DNA of 64,000 nt, from assembly GCA_000621765.1 (NCBI GenBank), contig JHXJ01000002.1:1-64000 (forward strand), written 5' to 3'. The notes under the pieces are model-generated. The model did not search any database and had not been told where the DNA came from. It was given only the letters and a program-made list of their open reading frames with translations. A program made the position numbers and the translations under genes. Positions within the stretch are counted from its first letter, which is position 1. Each line of letters starts with the position of its first letter. This DNA comes from Ruminococcaceae bacterium AB4001 (GTDB taxonomy: Bacteria > Bacillota > Clostridia > Saccharofermentanales > Saccharofermentanaceae). Of the stretch, positions 16,973-26,228 are shown in pieces.

Positions 16973-17738
16973 TGAACTTTGGAATCAGAAACTGACACGC
17001 GAGAATATCCGCGATTTTTATATGTCTACTGTAGTCATGGTCTATTCGTCATGCTACGGAATCACTAAGGAAGCCACCAGATGCGAGAATGCCATAGTCA
17101 AATCCTATCTGGACATCTATTCCAAGCGTAATAACGTACCTGCAGACAGAGTAATTTACGAGTTCGGCGATATTCTTCTTGAGAATGCGAAGAACATCGT
17201 GGCTCAGTATCCGCTTCCTGCAGACATGAAATTCGAAGACAGGCTTCTTGATGAGTATACGCGCAATTCCATGCTCGAAAAGATCTTATCCAAGATCGAT
17301 TCGAAGAGCTTTAAGGTTGCCGAGTTCATCAATACTGACGTTAAGAAGTCAAGGCGTCCGAGACAGATGCGCAAGCTCAACGATCTGTTCCAGGTAACCC
17401 CGCTCCTTATTCTCGAGATAATCGTTCTTGCGATCGTTATCTGGGCTGTAAGTTTTCTTGCTGTCACGCTTCCTTACAGAAATTCAGAACTCATCAATGA
17501 GAAGGGCATTTTCGAGACTGCGTCAATCCAGGAACAGTTCATCGCAGCGCTTCCGTTCTATCCGATCAGGATACAGACTGATAAGTCGCACGAAGACGGA
17601 TTCCTGCCTGTTATAACCCAGCCTGCAGATTATACTGAGCCTTCCTCTGAGAGCCAGAGTGAGACGACTGACGACGGTACTCCGAAGCCCAGTCTTGCAG
17701 AGACAACGATCCCTGAAGTGTCTGCAACGAGCGGCTGA
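16965..17738 (+). CDS. Single-span membrane protein coupled to the sensor-MFS gene
   Basis: Function is unknown. Of 257 residues, about 150 at the N terminus are charged, helical and cytoplasmic (MSDELWNQKLTRENIRDFYM...). One span follows near 157-180 (LLILEIIVLAIVIWAVSFLA), then an outside segment and a Ser/Thr/Pro/Glu-rich tail (TEPSSESQSETTDD). A strong GGGAGGTGATC ends five bases before the ATG. The start lies inside the end of the upstream gene (shared ATGTCTGA), a sign of translational coupling and hence of matched amounts. The pair is therefore likely to form a complex. Confidence 0.75.
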   Translation: MSDELWNQKLTRENIRDFYMSTVVMVYSSCYGITKEATRCENAIVKSYLDIYSKRNNVPADRVIYEFGDILLENAKNIVAQYPLPADMKFEDRLLDEYTRNSMLEKILSKIDSKSFKVAEFINTDVKKSRRPRQMRKLNDLFQVTPLLILEIIVLAIVIWAVSFLAVTLPYRNSELINEKGIFETASIQEQFIAALPFYPIRIQTDKSHEDGFLPVITQPADYTEPSSESQSETTDDGTPKPSLAETTIPEVSATSG

Positions 17739-17762
17739 CGCCATCTGATAATTTGTTCAATG

Positions 17763-17800
17763 ACTGCCTCATTTGCTTAACCGCTTTGAGGCAGTTTTTC
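17763..17800 (+). terminator. Terminator after the sensor-MFS operon
   Basis: ACTGCCTCA (17763-17771) pairs with TGAGGCAGT (17787-17795), followed by a T run. Confidence 0.85.
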
Positions 17801-18004
17801 TTTGCTGTTATTTGAGACATATGGGTATTGGGATTACCGGTCACGTTTCTGATGCGAAATTCTAAAAAGGATTTGAATATGCGATAAAAAAGACCCGAAA
17901 TATAGTATTTAAGGCATTTTCGTTTTGTGTATTATAAGGCTGTTAATGAGTGCGAAATACACTGTTTTTTCTATTTCAGATGAGCCGGAAAGGAGCGGAT
18001 CTTT

Positions 18005-19183
18005 ATGTTTGATTTTAATTACTACACGCCTACAAAAGTTGTTTTCGGAAAAGGTACGGAAAGCAAGGTTGCCGAACTGATCAAGGAATTCGGCGGCACA
18101 AAGATCCTGATCCATTACGGCGGAGGAAGCGTTGTGCGTTCAGGACTCTTAAAGCGCGTTACAGACACGCTCGATGAGGCCGGGATCAGTTATGTAACTC
18201 TTGGCGGCGCTGTTCCGAATCCGCATCTCGGACTCGTTTATGAGGGCATAGAGCTTTGCAAAAAAGAGGGAGTGGATTTCCTTCTTGCAGTAGGCGGCGG
18301 AAGCGCTATCGATTCAGCCAAGGCTATAGGATACGGTGTTGCGAATGAAGGCGATGTCTGGGATTTCTATGATTATAAGCGTCAGGCAGAAGGATGCCTG
18401 CCTTTGGGCGTTATCCTGACTATTGCAGCAACAGGAAGTGAGATGAGCGATTCTTCAGTTATCACAAAGGAAGAAGGACTCGTTAAGAGAGGTTACAGCA
18501 GCGATTTTTCACGTGCGAAGTTCGCGATAATGAATCCCGAGCTCACGATGACTCTTCCCGATTATCAGACAGCATGCGGATGCACTGACATCATGATGCA
18601 TACGATGGAAAGATACTTCACTAACGGCGGAAATATGGAGCTTACCGATGCGCTCGCAGAAGGACTTCTCCGCACAGTTAAGAAGAATGCTGTTATTCTT
18701 CGCGATGATCCCAATAATTACGATGCACGTGCGGAAGTCATGTGGGCAGGAAGCCTTGCGCATAACGGCCTTACGGGATGCGGAAACGACGGCGGAGACT
18801 GGATGACTCACAAGCTTGAGCATGAACTCGGAGGTCTTTATGACGTTGCTCACGGTGCAGGTCTGGCTGCAGTCTGGGGAAGCTGGGCAAGATATGTTTA
18901 TAAAGATTGTCTGCCCCGCTTCAAGAAGTTTGCGATCAATGTCATGGATGTTGCTGATGAGGGAACGGATGAAGAGATCGCACTGCGCGGAATAGAGGCA
19001 ATGGAAGACTTCTACAGATCGATCAACATGCCTACAAATCTCCGTGAACTCGGTGTTGAAGCTACAGAAGAAGACCTTGTTACCATGGCTCACAAATGTG
19101 CAGTAGGTGTTGGCGGAGAAATGGGTTCTGCCAAAGTCCTTAATGAGGAAGCAATGCTTGCTATCTACAGAGCGAGCATGTGA
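18005..19183 (+). CDS. Iron-containing alcohol dehydrogenase (butanol dehydrogenase-like)
   Basis: A group III, metal-dependent dehydrogenase that would reduce aldehydes such as butanal or acetaldehyde with NAD(P)H at the end of fermentation. The N-terminal nucleotide-binding half has ILIHYGGGSV and LLAVGGGSAIDSAKAIGYG. Metal ligands sit in CTDIMMHTMERYF (Asp and His) and in the paired histidines of THKLEHELGG and VAHGAGLA. Its 392 residues are usual for BdhA/YqhD-type enzymes; substrate cannot be fixed from sequence. AAAGGAG precedes the ATG. The following oxidoreductase and nitroreductase genes run the same way with short gaps, suggesting a redox operon. Confidence 0.9.
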   Translation: MFDFNYYTPTKVVFGKGTESKVAELIKEFGGTKILIHYGGGSVVRSGLLKRVTDTLDEAGISYVTLGGAVPNPHLGLVYEGIELCKKEGVDFLLAVGGGSAIDSAKAIGYGVANEGDVWDFYDYKRQAEGCLPLGVILTIAATGSEMSDSSVITKEEGLVKRGYSSDFSRAKFAIMNPELTMTLPDYQTACGCTDIMMHTMERYFTNGGNMELTDALAEGLLRTVKKNAVILRDDPNNYDARAEVMWAGSLAHNGLTGCGNDGGDWMTHKLEHELGGLYDVAHGAGLAAVWGSWARYVYKDCLPRFKKFAINVMDVADEGTDEEIALRGIEAMEDFYRSINMPTNLRELGVEATEEDLVTMAHKCAVGVGGEMGSAKVLNEEAMLAIYRASM

Positions 19184-19233
19184 TCAGTCTTATCAGAATC
19201 GTTTTTCACTAACAGTGAAGGGAGGATACCGTA

Positions 19234-20205
19234 ATGTCAGTAAAATGGGGTGTATTAGGTACCGCCAATATTGCTAAGGGCTGTACCATTCCGGGAATGC
19301 AGCTTGCAGGTAATTGCGAACTGTACGCGATAGCAGGAAGAGATGAAGCAAAGGTCGAAGATTATAAGAGTAAGTTCGGATTTGCCAAAGGTTATACCGG
19401 TTACGACAAACTCCTTGAAGATCCGGAAGTTATGGCAGTATATATCCCTCTTCCTAACAGTCTTCATAAGGAATGGGTCTTAAAAGCCCTTAACGCAGGA
19501 AAACACGTCCTCTGCGAAAAGCCGATGGCTTTGAATGCCGAAGATGCAAAGGAGATGTTCGCTGCTGCGAAAGCGAATAATGTGCTTCTCATGGAAGCAT
19601 TCGCATATCTTCACAGCCCTTATGTCGCTTCGCTGAAGTCTGATATCGAGAGCGGGATAATCGGAGAAGTTGATTTCATTGAGACTGCTTTCTATACACA
19701 GGGATATGTTGAAGACATAAGGATACATAAGGCACTTGGCGGCGGTGCCGTATATGATCTCGGATGCTACTGCACGACGATGATACTGTCGCTTATAGAT
19801 TCTGAGATAGATTATGTGAAGGCTGATGCTGAGTTTAATGATGACGGAGCGGATCTTTTTGCTTCCGCTATCATGAAGTTTAAGAACGGCGCGAGAGCGG
19901 CATTCAATGTCGGCATGATATTCAATCCCGGTAATGACGGCAGGAGGGACAGGCTTTATATTCATGGAAGCAAGGGTACTATCGTTTCAGACGTTGAGTA
20001 TAACCAGTCCGGAAGACTGACATATACAGTCCTTTCATCCGGACGCGAGTTCCATCCTACGATCAATGCCGGACAGAATTACATGCTCGAGATAGAACAG
20101 TTCGGAAACTGTATCGAAAAAGGTGAAGCACCTCATATTACTCCAGAGTTTTCCATCAGGAATGCTGAAATGCTGGATGCAATTCTCTCGCAAATGGGAT
20201 ATTAA
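19234..20205 (+). CDS. Gfo/Idh/MocA-family NAD(P)-dependent oxidoreductase
   Basis: The 323-residue enzyme has a Rossmann start (WGVLGTANIAKG), the family's lysine motif HVLCEKPMALNAEDAKEM and the second-domain signature GGGAVYDLGCYCTTM. Such enzymes oxidise or reduce sugars, inositols or dihydrodiols; this subgroup is closest in pattern to dihydrodiol or sugar dehydrogenases. GGGAGG precedes the ATG, 50 bases after the alcohol dehydrogenase stop. The nitroreductase follows by 13 bases. Confidence 0.9.
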   Translation: MSVKWGVLGTANIAKGCTIPGMQLAGNCELYAIAGRDEAKVEDYKSKFGFAKGYTGYDKLLEDPEVMAVYIPLPNSLHKEWVLKALNAGKHVLCEKPMALNAEDAKEMFAAAKANNVLLMEAFAYLHSPYVASLKSDIESGIIGEVDFIETAFYTQGYVEDIRIHKALGGGAVYDLGCYCTTMILSLIDSEIDYVKADAEFNDDGADLFASAIMKFKNGARAAFNVGMIFNPGNDGRRDRLYIHGSKGTIVSDVEYNQSGRLTYTVLSSGREFHPTINAGQNYMLEIEQFGNCIEKGEAPHITPEFSIRNAEMLDAILSQMGY

Positions 20206-20218
20206 GAGGAGACAGACT

Positions 20219-20743
20219 ATGAATGAGACTTTAATGGTTTTGGAGACCAGAAGAAGCTGCAGAAATTTTAAGCCTGACATGGTCAGCGAAGAAGATCTTA
20301 AGGCCATAATCAGAGCTGGCACATATGCTGCAACGGGAATGGGCAAGCAGAGTCCAATAATCATTGCGGTTACTGACAAGGTTTTGAGGGATGAGATATC
20401 CGAAGCTAACAGGAAGATCGGCGGCTGGGATGAAGGATTTGATCCGTTTTACGGCGCTCCCGTCATACTTATCGTTCTTGCAAAGAAAGATGTCTGGACT
20501 CATGTTTATGACGGTTCTCTTGTAATGGGCAATCTGATGAATGCAGCTGCAAGCCTTGGTGTCGCAAGTATCTGGATCCACAGGGCAAAGGAAGAATTCG
20601 AATCTGATTTCGGAAAGGGAATCCTTGAGCGTCTCGGTATAACCGACGAATACGAAGGAATCGGTCACTGTGCGCTGGGATATGCAGCCGAACCGGAAAA
20701 AGAGCCTGCTCCTAGAAAAGATAACTACGTTTATTACATCTGA
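20219..20743 (+). CDS. Nitroreductase-family flavoprotein
   Basis: A 174-residue FMN-dependent reductase. The start MNETLMVLETRRSCRNFKPD carries the Arg-rich FMN phosphate contact (RRSCRNF), and the GHCALGYAAE end segment is typical. It would use NAD(P)H to reduce nitro compounds, quinones or flavins. A longer frame runs upstream into the Gfo/Idh/MocA gene, but AGAGGAGA immediately before ATG 20219 fixes the start. Short for the family but with all core parts. It appears to be the third gene of the redox cluster. Confidence 0.9.
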   Translation: MNETLMVLETRRSCRNFKPDMVSEEDLKAIIRAGTYAATGMGKQSPIIIAVTDKVLRDEISEANRKIGGWDEGFDPFYGAPVILIVLAKKDVWTHVYDGSLVMGNLMNAAASLGVASIWIHRAKEEFESDFGKGILERLGITDEYEGIGHCALGYAAEPEKEPAPRKDNYVYYI

Positions 20744-20842
20744 TATCCATACGATTTGCAGTTTTTCCTGTTGCAAAGTATCATATTAAGATAATGCATG
20801 ATTGCTTGGGCGGTTTAATACCGCCTTTGACGGGGAGAAATA

Positions 20843-21760
20843 GTGGACAGATACGGTTTCATGGTGGAACTGAATAATTATCTCGGGTTTACGTTCAAGA
20901 ACCCGGAGAAACTTGCCGGCAATCTCGGCGGTTTTGAGTATGAGATCTATTATTCCGAAATTGGGGAACTCGTTGCATATACCAATGTCAGACTTTTCGG
21001 TGATCTTCCTTACGAAGATCACATCAAGAGCGCGTTTGATAAACTCACCGCGTTCAAATCGTATACGCTCAACGACGATAATATCGAGCTTTATATGAAT
21101 GTCAGTGATAACGGGGAAGAAGTGGCATTTTCCATAACTGAAGACCTGACTTCATTCTCTGCCACATTATCTTCAATGGGTTACAAAACCGTGGAAAAGG
21201 AAAAGCCTGTTACGGCTTCATCCGGAGAGACAAAGACGGTTTATGATATCGTAAAGGAACAGCAGGAAGAAAGCCGTAAAGCCATCATGCACCCGCTTCC
21301 TGATCGTCTTCCGTTAGGCATCCTGGGCGCGCTGATCGGAACTGCTGCCGGATTGGGCATCTGGATATTGCTTTCGATGACAAATTACGTATATACGTTT
21401 GTTATCGGAATCGTTGTCGCTGTCATGCTCCCGATGGTTCTTTTTGAGTTTTTCAGCCGCGATAAGACTTCTTCTGTCCAGATAGGGGTATGTATGTTCC
21501 TTACGCTGTTCATGATAATATTCGGCGACAGACTGATATGGACTTTCGATCTTATGAGATGGTACAGCGATATCACTTTCTCACAGGCGTTCTATGAAGT
21601 TCCGTATATGATAGAGGATGAGATCGTTGAGGCTTTCAGCTATTATGAGGATTTCATCATCGCATTTTCCGCCATGGCGATACTCTATTTCATCGTCATA
21701 AAGAACTATATATCCGGCAAAAACACGTTGCTGGAGATCTTTTCGGCAAGGAAAAGATAA
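20843..21760 (+). CDS. Four-span membrane protein of unknown function
   Basis: I do not recognise this 305-residue protein. The first 150 residues are soluble and acidic, with a mixed alpha/beta pattern. Four membrane spans follow (about 153-173, 178-198, 213-230 and 264-282), with a short basic tail. The start is GTG, placed seven bases after GGGGAGA. Its stop lies three bases from the stop of the Xer-like gene on the other strand. Confidence 0.75.
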   Translation: MDRYGFMVELNNYLGFTFKNPEKLAGNLGGFEYEIYYSEIGELVAYTNVRLFGDLPYEDHIKSAFDKLTAFKSYTLNDDNIELYMNVSDNGEEVAFSITEDLTSFSATLSSMGYKTVEKEKPVTASSGETKTVYDIVKEQQEESRKAIMHPLPDRLPLGILGALIGTAAGLGIWILLSMTNYVYTFVIGIVVAVMLPMVLFEFFSRDKTSSVQIGVCMFLTLFMIIFGDRLIWTFDLMRWYSDITFSQAFYEVPYMIEDEIVEAFSYYEDFIIAFSAMAILYFIVIKNYISGKNTLLEIFSARKR

Positions 21761-21763
21761 GTT

Positions 21764-22747
21764 TTACTGATTGTTGTCCTCAGGATCAAATTTTGCCAGA
21801 GGATTGCTGTTGACGGCTTCCTGCAATGCTTCGTCATCGACATGTGTATAGATCTGGGTAGTGGAGACGCTCTGATGTCCCAATATCATCTGAAGATTTC
21901 TGATATCGACCTTGCCGTACTTGTACATAAGAGTGGCAGCAGTGTGCCTGAGCTTGTGGACTGAATAGACTCTGGTATCGATTCCTGCCTGTTCCAGAAG
22001 GCATTTTATGGTTATCTGGATCATGTCACATGAGATCCTTGTTCCGCGCTTGGAAATGAACAGCGCTTTTCCAGCTTCAGGCTTTATCTTTAGCGTTGCA
22101 CGCTTGTTCATCCAGTCGTTCAGTGCCTCAAGGCATGCTTCATTAAGATAGATCGTTCTCTCCTTGTTACCTTTGCCGATAACGGTCAGCGTTGTTCCGT
22201 GGATGTCATTTGTATTGATTCCGCGAAGTTCCGAGAGACGCAGACCGCAGTTAAGGAATAGCGTGAGCATGCAGAAATCGCGCTCGTTGGAATCTTTGGG
22301 AGATTCGTAGGCGGTCTTCAGAAGCTCTTTGCTCTGTTCGAGAGTCAGGTATTTAGGGTTGCGCTTGCCGATCTTGGGTGTCTCAAGATCGTAAGCCGGA
22401 TTGCTGTCTATGAGTCTCTTTTTCGAATGCAGATATTTGAAGAAACTCCGGAGGGAAGCGATGTGTCTTGCCCTCGCTGCATTTGACTGTTTTCTGGATC
22501 TTGAAAGCCAGATAACGAAGGCCAGAAGGTCATCGGTGGTGACCTTGTTGAGCACTTTTACGTCGATGTCGGATATGTCTATCTCATCAAGCGGGGTGTC
22601 TTCTGGCACAATCCCTCTGTCTATTTTCAGGAATCTCGCGAAAAGGATAAGGTCATACCTGTATTCCTTGACTGTGTTTTCCGAGCGGCCGAGAGCTGCC
22701 TGCATATAACTGCAGTAGTTTTCGAGAAGCGGAAATGTCGGTGTCAT
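21764..22747 (-). CDS. Tyrosine recombinase, XerC/XerD-like
   Basis: The 327-residue site-specific recombinase has a SAM-like N-terminal core-binding domain (YCSYMQAALGRSENTVKEYR) and a catalytic domain with the full set: Arg in LNCGLRLSELRG, Lys in IGKGNKERT, His-x-x-Arg in HKLRHTAATLM, His in LGHQSVSTTQ and Tyr in QIYTH. Size and motifs match XerC/D, which resolve chromosome dimers. It is slightly longer, through an insert near 60-75. TGGAGG lies upstream of the ATG. No excisionase, att repeats or phage genes lie beside it, so a housekeeping or orphan integron-type role is more likely than a prophage integrase. Confidence 0.88.
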   Translation of the reverse strand: MTPTFPLLENYCSYMQAALGRSENTVKEYRYDLILFARFLKIDRGIVPEDTPLDEIDISDIDVKVLNKVTTDDLLAFVIWLSRSRKQSNAARARHIASLRSFFKYLHSKKRLIDSNPAYDLETPKIGKRNPKYLTLEQSKELLKTAYESPKDSNERDFCMLTLFLNCGLRLSELRGINTNDIHGTTLTVIGKGNKERTIYLNEACLEALNDWMNKRATLKIKPEAGKALFISKRGTRISCDMIQITIKCLLEQAGIDTRVYSVHKLRHTAATLMYKYGKVDIRNLQMILGHQSVSTTQIYTHVDDEALQEAVNSNPLAKFDPEDNNQ

Positions 22748-22829
22748 CGGGTTCTGACCTCCATCAGGTGATTGATCTGATTATAATACAAATCCTGCGA
22801 AGTCAATCGGCGGAACTTTTGAATAGGTC

Positions 22830-23693
22830 TTACTTGACGCTTCCGAGAGCGACACCCTCTACAATGTTCTTGGAGAAGAACATGTATACGATGATGGGTG
22901 GGATGGTCATAAACAGGTCGACTCCGCCAAAAGGCGCGACGATTATACCGTAGTTGATGATTGGAAGTGTCTTTTTCGCAGTCTGAGCAATTATGATCGC
23001 AGGTACAAAGGTATCGTTCCAGCTTGCTGCAAAAATGAATATTGCCTGCGTTGCGATGGCCGGCTTCATGAGAGGGAAAATGATCTGGTTAAAGATCCTG
23101 AATTCACTCGCGCCGTCGATCCTGGCTGCTTCCAGCATGTCTTTTGAAAAAGTAGCCTTCAGATACATTCTCATAAAGAATACCGTCATCGGAGTTGCAA
23201 GAGCCGGCAGGTACAGCATGAACAGCTTGTTGGTCATTTCATACTTGTAGGCCATCTGAATTAATCCCATCGTAACCGCGGTGGACGGTATCATCATGGC
23301 GATAAGAATGAACTTGTCAAAAACTGCTCTGAGCTTCCATTTATATGCCGTAGAAGCATATGCGGTAAGTGCTGCAAAATAGATGTTAAGAACCATGCTC
23401 ATGCCTGAGACAATGACCGAATTGAAAAAAGCTCTTATCAACGGAGCGTTGAAATTTGCTTTTAATTCAGCCCAGGTCATCATAGTCTCCCTGGGGACCT
23501 GTGTGACGGTTATTCTTCCTCCCGCGCCCTGCTCAAGGATCGTCTCAGCTCCGAAAAAATCCTGAATAAGGAAATAAAACGGATACATGATAAGGATAGT
23601 AAGGAATAACGAAACGGCATATGTGAGGAGCTTAAGAAGAAGTGTCTTCTTTTGAATCTCGTTCATTTTGCTGATATCAAGATTGAACTTCAT
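22830..23693 (-). CDS. Sugar ABC transporter permease, MalG/LacG type
   Basis: The 287-residue inner-membrane subunit has six predicted spans and the EAA loop (LEAARIDGASEFRIFNQIIFPLMKP), which contacts the ATPase. The long inserted segment after span one (FGAETILEQGAGG...) is seen in carbohydrate uptake type 1 permeases. A longer frame exists, but GTGAGGAT ends nine bases before ATG 23693 on this strand. It lies ten bases downstream of the partner permease. No binding protein or ATPase gene is next to it; MsmX-like shared ATPases are known to serve such orphan pairs. Confidence 0.9.
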   Translation of the reverse strand: MKFNLDISKMNEIQKKTLLLKLLTYAVSLFLTILIMYPFYFLIQDFFGAETILEQGAGGRITVTQVPRETMMTWAELKANFNAPLIRAFFNSVIVSGMSMVLNIYFAALTAYASTAYKWKLRAVFDKFILIAMMIPSTAVTMGLIQMAYKYEMTNKLFMLYLPALATPMTVFFMRMYLKATFSKDMLEAARIDGASEFRIFNQIIFPLMKPAIATQAIFIFAASWNDTFVPAIIIAQTAKKTLPIINYGIIVAPFGGVDLFMTIPPIIVYMFFSKNIVEGVALGSVK

Positions 23694-23703
23694 GCTTATA
23701 TCC

Positions 23704-24690
23704 TCACATTTCCCGCTTAGCTGCTCTGCGCTCTTCGCGAATGAGCTTTCTGAGTTTTGCTTCGTCATTATCACGGATAAAGATGAAATAAACAGCACCA
23801 GAAAGGATACCGCTGAGCAGAAGTATCACTACGCTTATAGCAGATGCCCTGTCATATGCATACGCAGTATAGAAGACTTTCTCAAGGTACATCATCAAAG
23901 TGAGATTTCGTCTTAAAGTGTCAAAAGGTCCGAAATATGAAGGAATATCGATCATTTCGAGACCGTCAACGATAGTGATGACCGATATGAAGAACATCAT
24001 CGGACTCATACATGGAACGGTAACTCTGAAGAATGTCTGGATTCTGTTTGCGCCATCGATCTCCGCAGCCTCAAAGATCTCAATCGGAATTCCCGTAATG
24101 CCAGCAACGGCATAGATGAATGTGATACCGAAGTGCATGAATATGGTAACTACAATGATAAAGAAACCGGGTGACATAAAGAATTCAAGATCTTTCATCT
24201 CGACGCCGAAGCCATCCAGCATTGCTGCAGTAGCGACATTACCGACGGAATTACCAACAAATGACATTACATTGAGCAGGACGCTTCCGCCTAAAGCGGT
24301 ACCGGCTACGAGCTTAGGGAAAAAGAATGCTGTTTTAAATATCGTTCTTCCCTTAATATTTATTCTTCTGTCGGTGATCATTACGGCTAGCCAGAAGGCG
24401 AGGATCCACTCAGGGACAGTTGAAGCTATGAAAAATTTGAATGTGTTTCTGAATGCATCCCAGAAAGTCTCACGTGTGAGGATGTCCGCGAAATTCTTAT
24501 ACCAGGGGAGTCCTATGGCAGGGAGAAATTTGGCATCGGTGTTGCCGGCATGCTTAAGGTCGCAAAAAGCATAATAGATGGTGCTTAACAGAGGCCAGAA
24601 GCGGAATATCAGAAAAAATATGACAAAAGGAATAATGAAGATATATCCCCATTTGGAATAATGTCTCTCAAGTGATTTTTTCTTTCCCAT
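23704..24690 (-). CDS. Sugar ABC transporter permease, MalF type
   Basis: First gene of the permease pair, about 328 residues from ATG 24690 (MGKKKSLERHYSKWGYIFI), which is the usual N terminus: a basic start before span one. The EAA loop reads FEAAEIDGANRIQTFFRVTVPCMSP. There is no strong ribosome site before that ATG, and the frame is open for 26 more codons, so the start is uncertain. Together with the downstream MalG-type protein it would form the channel of an oligosaccharide importer. Confidence 0.88.
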   Translation of the reverse strand: MGKKKSLERHYSKWGYIFIIPFVIFFLIFRFWPLLSTIYYAFCDLKHAGNTDAKFLPAIGLPWYKNFADILTRETFWDAFRNTFKFFIASTVPEWILAFWLAVMITDRRINIKGRTIFKTAFFFPKLVAGTALGGSVLLNVMSFVGNSVGNVATAAMLDGFGVEMKDLEFFMSPGFFIIVVTIFMHFGITFIYAVAGITGIPIEIFEAAEIDGANRIQTFFRVTVPCMSPMMFFISVITIVDGLEMIDIPSYFGPFDTLRRNLTLMMYLEKVFYTAYAYDRASAISVVILLLSGILSGAVYFIFIRDNDEAKLRKLIREERRAAKREM

Positions 24691-24901
24691 ATAGCCCCAT
24701 ATCGCGGAAAACCGCAAAATCAAATTATCGATATATATTATACATAATAAATTCCGTATTAAACGCATATAAAAATTTTTTTCCTAACGTGTCTTAATAG
24801 CTGAAAACAGGCGTAAATCTCCTGAATGGAAATACTTGATTTTTGCCTATTTGCCTTAATTCTGATTAAGTAATACAAGGCTTTTGGTGGATTTGTCATA
24901 C

Positions 24902-24930
24902 TTGTTATATAAATAGCGTTGTGCTAATAT
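24902..24930 (+). promoter_or_regulatory. Promoter of asd
   Basis: TTGTTA (24902-24907) and TAATAT (24925-24930) with a 17-base spacer. The leader of about 90 bases has a small CACGG/CCGTG hairpin shortly before the coding region. I see no lysine riboswitch or T-box signature. Confidence 0.5.
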
Positions 24931-25024
24931 GTGTTTCATCGAAAGACAAATGTACGCGACACGCGGACACCTAAGTCGAAAATACCACGGTAAAACCCGT
25001 GAAGAATCAATGGAGTATTTTGAA

Positions 25025-26110
25025 ATGGAACAGAAACTGAAAGTCGGCATCATCGGAGCTACAGGTTATGTCGGACAAAGATTTATCACACTTCTCGCAG
25101 ATCATCCCTGGTTTGAGATCGTTGCTTTATGCGCATCTCCGAGATCGGCAGGCAAGACTTACGAAGAGGCTGTCGAGGGAAGATGGAAGCTTGACATTCC
25201 TTGTCCGGAATTTGTAAAGAAGATGGTTGTTTACGGTACTGATAATATTGAAGAGTATTGCAAGCAGATCGACTTTACTTTCTGTGCTGTAGATATGAAG
25301 AAGGACGAGATCAGAGCATTAGAGGAGAAGATCGCCAAGCTCGAGTGCCCTGTTGTTTCCAACAACTCAGCTAACAGATGGACAGAGGATGTTCCTATGA
25401 TCATTCCTGAGATCAACGCAGATCATGCTCAGCTCATCGAAGCTCAGAAGAAGAGACTTGGTACACAGAGAGGCTTCATTGCTGTTAAGCCTAATTGCTC
25501 CATCCAGAGCTATGTTCCTGCTCTTACACCTTTCCTTAAGAACGGTATCAAGCAGATCTCAGTATGCACATATCAGGCTATTTCCGGAGCCGGTAAGACA
25601 TTCAAGGACTGGCCTGAGATGGTAGGCAACGTTATCCCTTATATCGGTGGTGAAGAGGAGAAGTCCGAGAAGGAGCCTTTAAAGGTTTGGGGCGAATTTG
25701 CCGGAGATCATATCGAACTGGCAAAGAATCCCGTTATCTCCGCTCAGTGCTACCGTGTAGCCGTACAGGAAGGTCATACTGCTGCAGTAAGCGTAGCATT
25801 CGAGAACAAGCCTTCAATCGAAGAGATGATATCTGTTTGGAACAACTATGAGAGCGAGGCTGTTAAGCTCGGTCTTCCTTCTGCTCCTAAGCACTTCCTT
25901 CAGTACATCCCTGAGGATAACCGTCCTCAGCCTAAGCTTGATGCTGATTTTGAAGGCGGAATGGGCGTATCAGTTGCCAGACTCAGAGAAGATAACATCT
26001 TCGATTACAAATTCTGCTGCCTCTCACACAATACTTTAAGAGGCGCTGCAGGCGGCGGAGTCCTTACAGCAGAGCTCCTCGTAACGAAGGGTTATATTTC
26101 AGCTAATTAA
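25025..26110 (+). CDS. asd: Aspartate-semialdehyde dehydrogenase
   Basis: The enzyme reduces aspartyl-4-phosphate to aspartate semialdehyde with NADPH, the branch point to lysine/diaminopimelate, threonine and methionine. The 361-residue protein has a Rossmann start (VGIIGATGYVGQRF), the catalytic Cys in KPNCSIQSYVPA, and YQAISGAGKTF. Its length and motifs fit the archaeal/fungal-type Asd rather than the 330-residue enterobacterial type. The open frame reaches further up, but GGAG lies nine bases before ATG 25025. The gene has its own promoter and terminator. Confidence 0.93.
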   Translation: MEQKLKVGIIGATGYVGQRFITLLADHPWFEIVALCASPRSAGKTYEEAVEGRWKLDIPCPEFVKKMVVYGTDNIEEYCKQIDFTFCAVDMKKDEIRALEEKIAKLECPVVSNNSANRWTEDVPMIIPEINADHAQLIEAQKKRLGTQRGFIAVKPNCSIQSYVPALTPFLKNGIKQISVCTYQAISGAGKTFKDWPEMVGNVIPYIGGEEEKSEKEPLKVWGEFAGDHIELAKNPVISAQCYRVAVQEGHTAAVSVAFENKPSIEEMISVWNNYESEAVKLGLPSAPKHFLQYIPEDNRPQPKLDADFEGGMGVSVARLREDNIFDYKFCCLSHNTLRGAAGGGVLTAELLVTKGYISAN

Positions 26111-26120
26111 TCAAAGAATC

Positions 26121-26155
26121 CCGGCTGTGCTAAAAATTTAGTGCAGCCGGAATTT
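26121..26155 (+). terminator. Terminator after asd
   Basis: CCGGCTGTGCTAAA (26121-26134) faces TTTAGTGCAGCCGG (26137-26150) with two G-T pairs, then AATTTTAT. Confidence 0.75.
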
Positions 26156-26160
26156 TATAC

Positions 26161-26189
26161 TTGACTTACCACTTTGAAATTACTATACT
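26161..26189 (+). promoter_or_regulatory. Promoter of the tRNA-Ile2/tRNA-Tyr pair
   Basis: TTGACT (26161-26166), 17-base spacer, TATACT (26184-26189). The first tRNA begins 40 bases on. Confidence 0.65.
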
Positions 26190-26228
26190 AATCAAGCGCT
26201 TTGAGAAAAGCACGTGTAGTGTGGATGT

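Noticed and set aside
21764-22747. Prophage or genomic-island integrase
   Set aside because: No att repeats, excisionase, tRNA target or phage genes lie around it; size and motifs fit a Xer-type enzyme.
24937-25024. Riboswitch in the asd leader
   Set aside because: Only a five-pair hairpin is visible, and the leader is too short for a lysine riboswitch or T-box.
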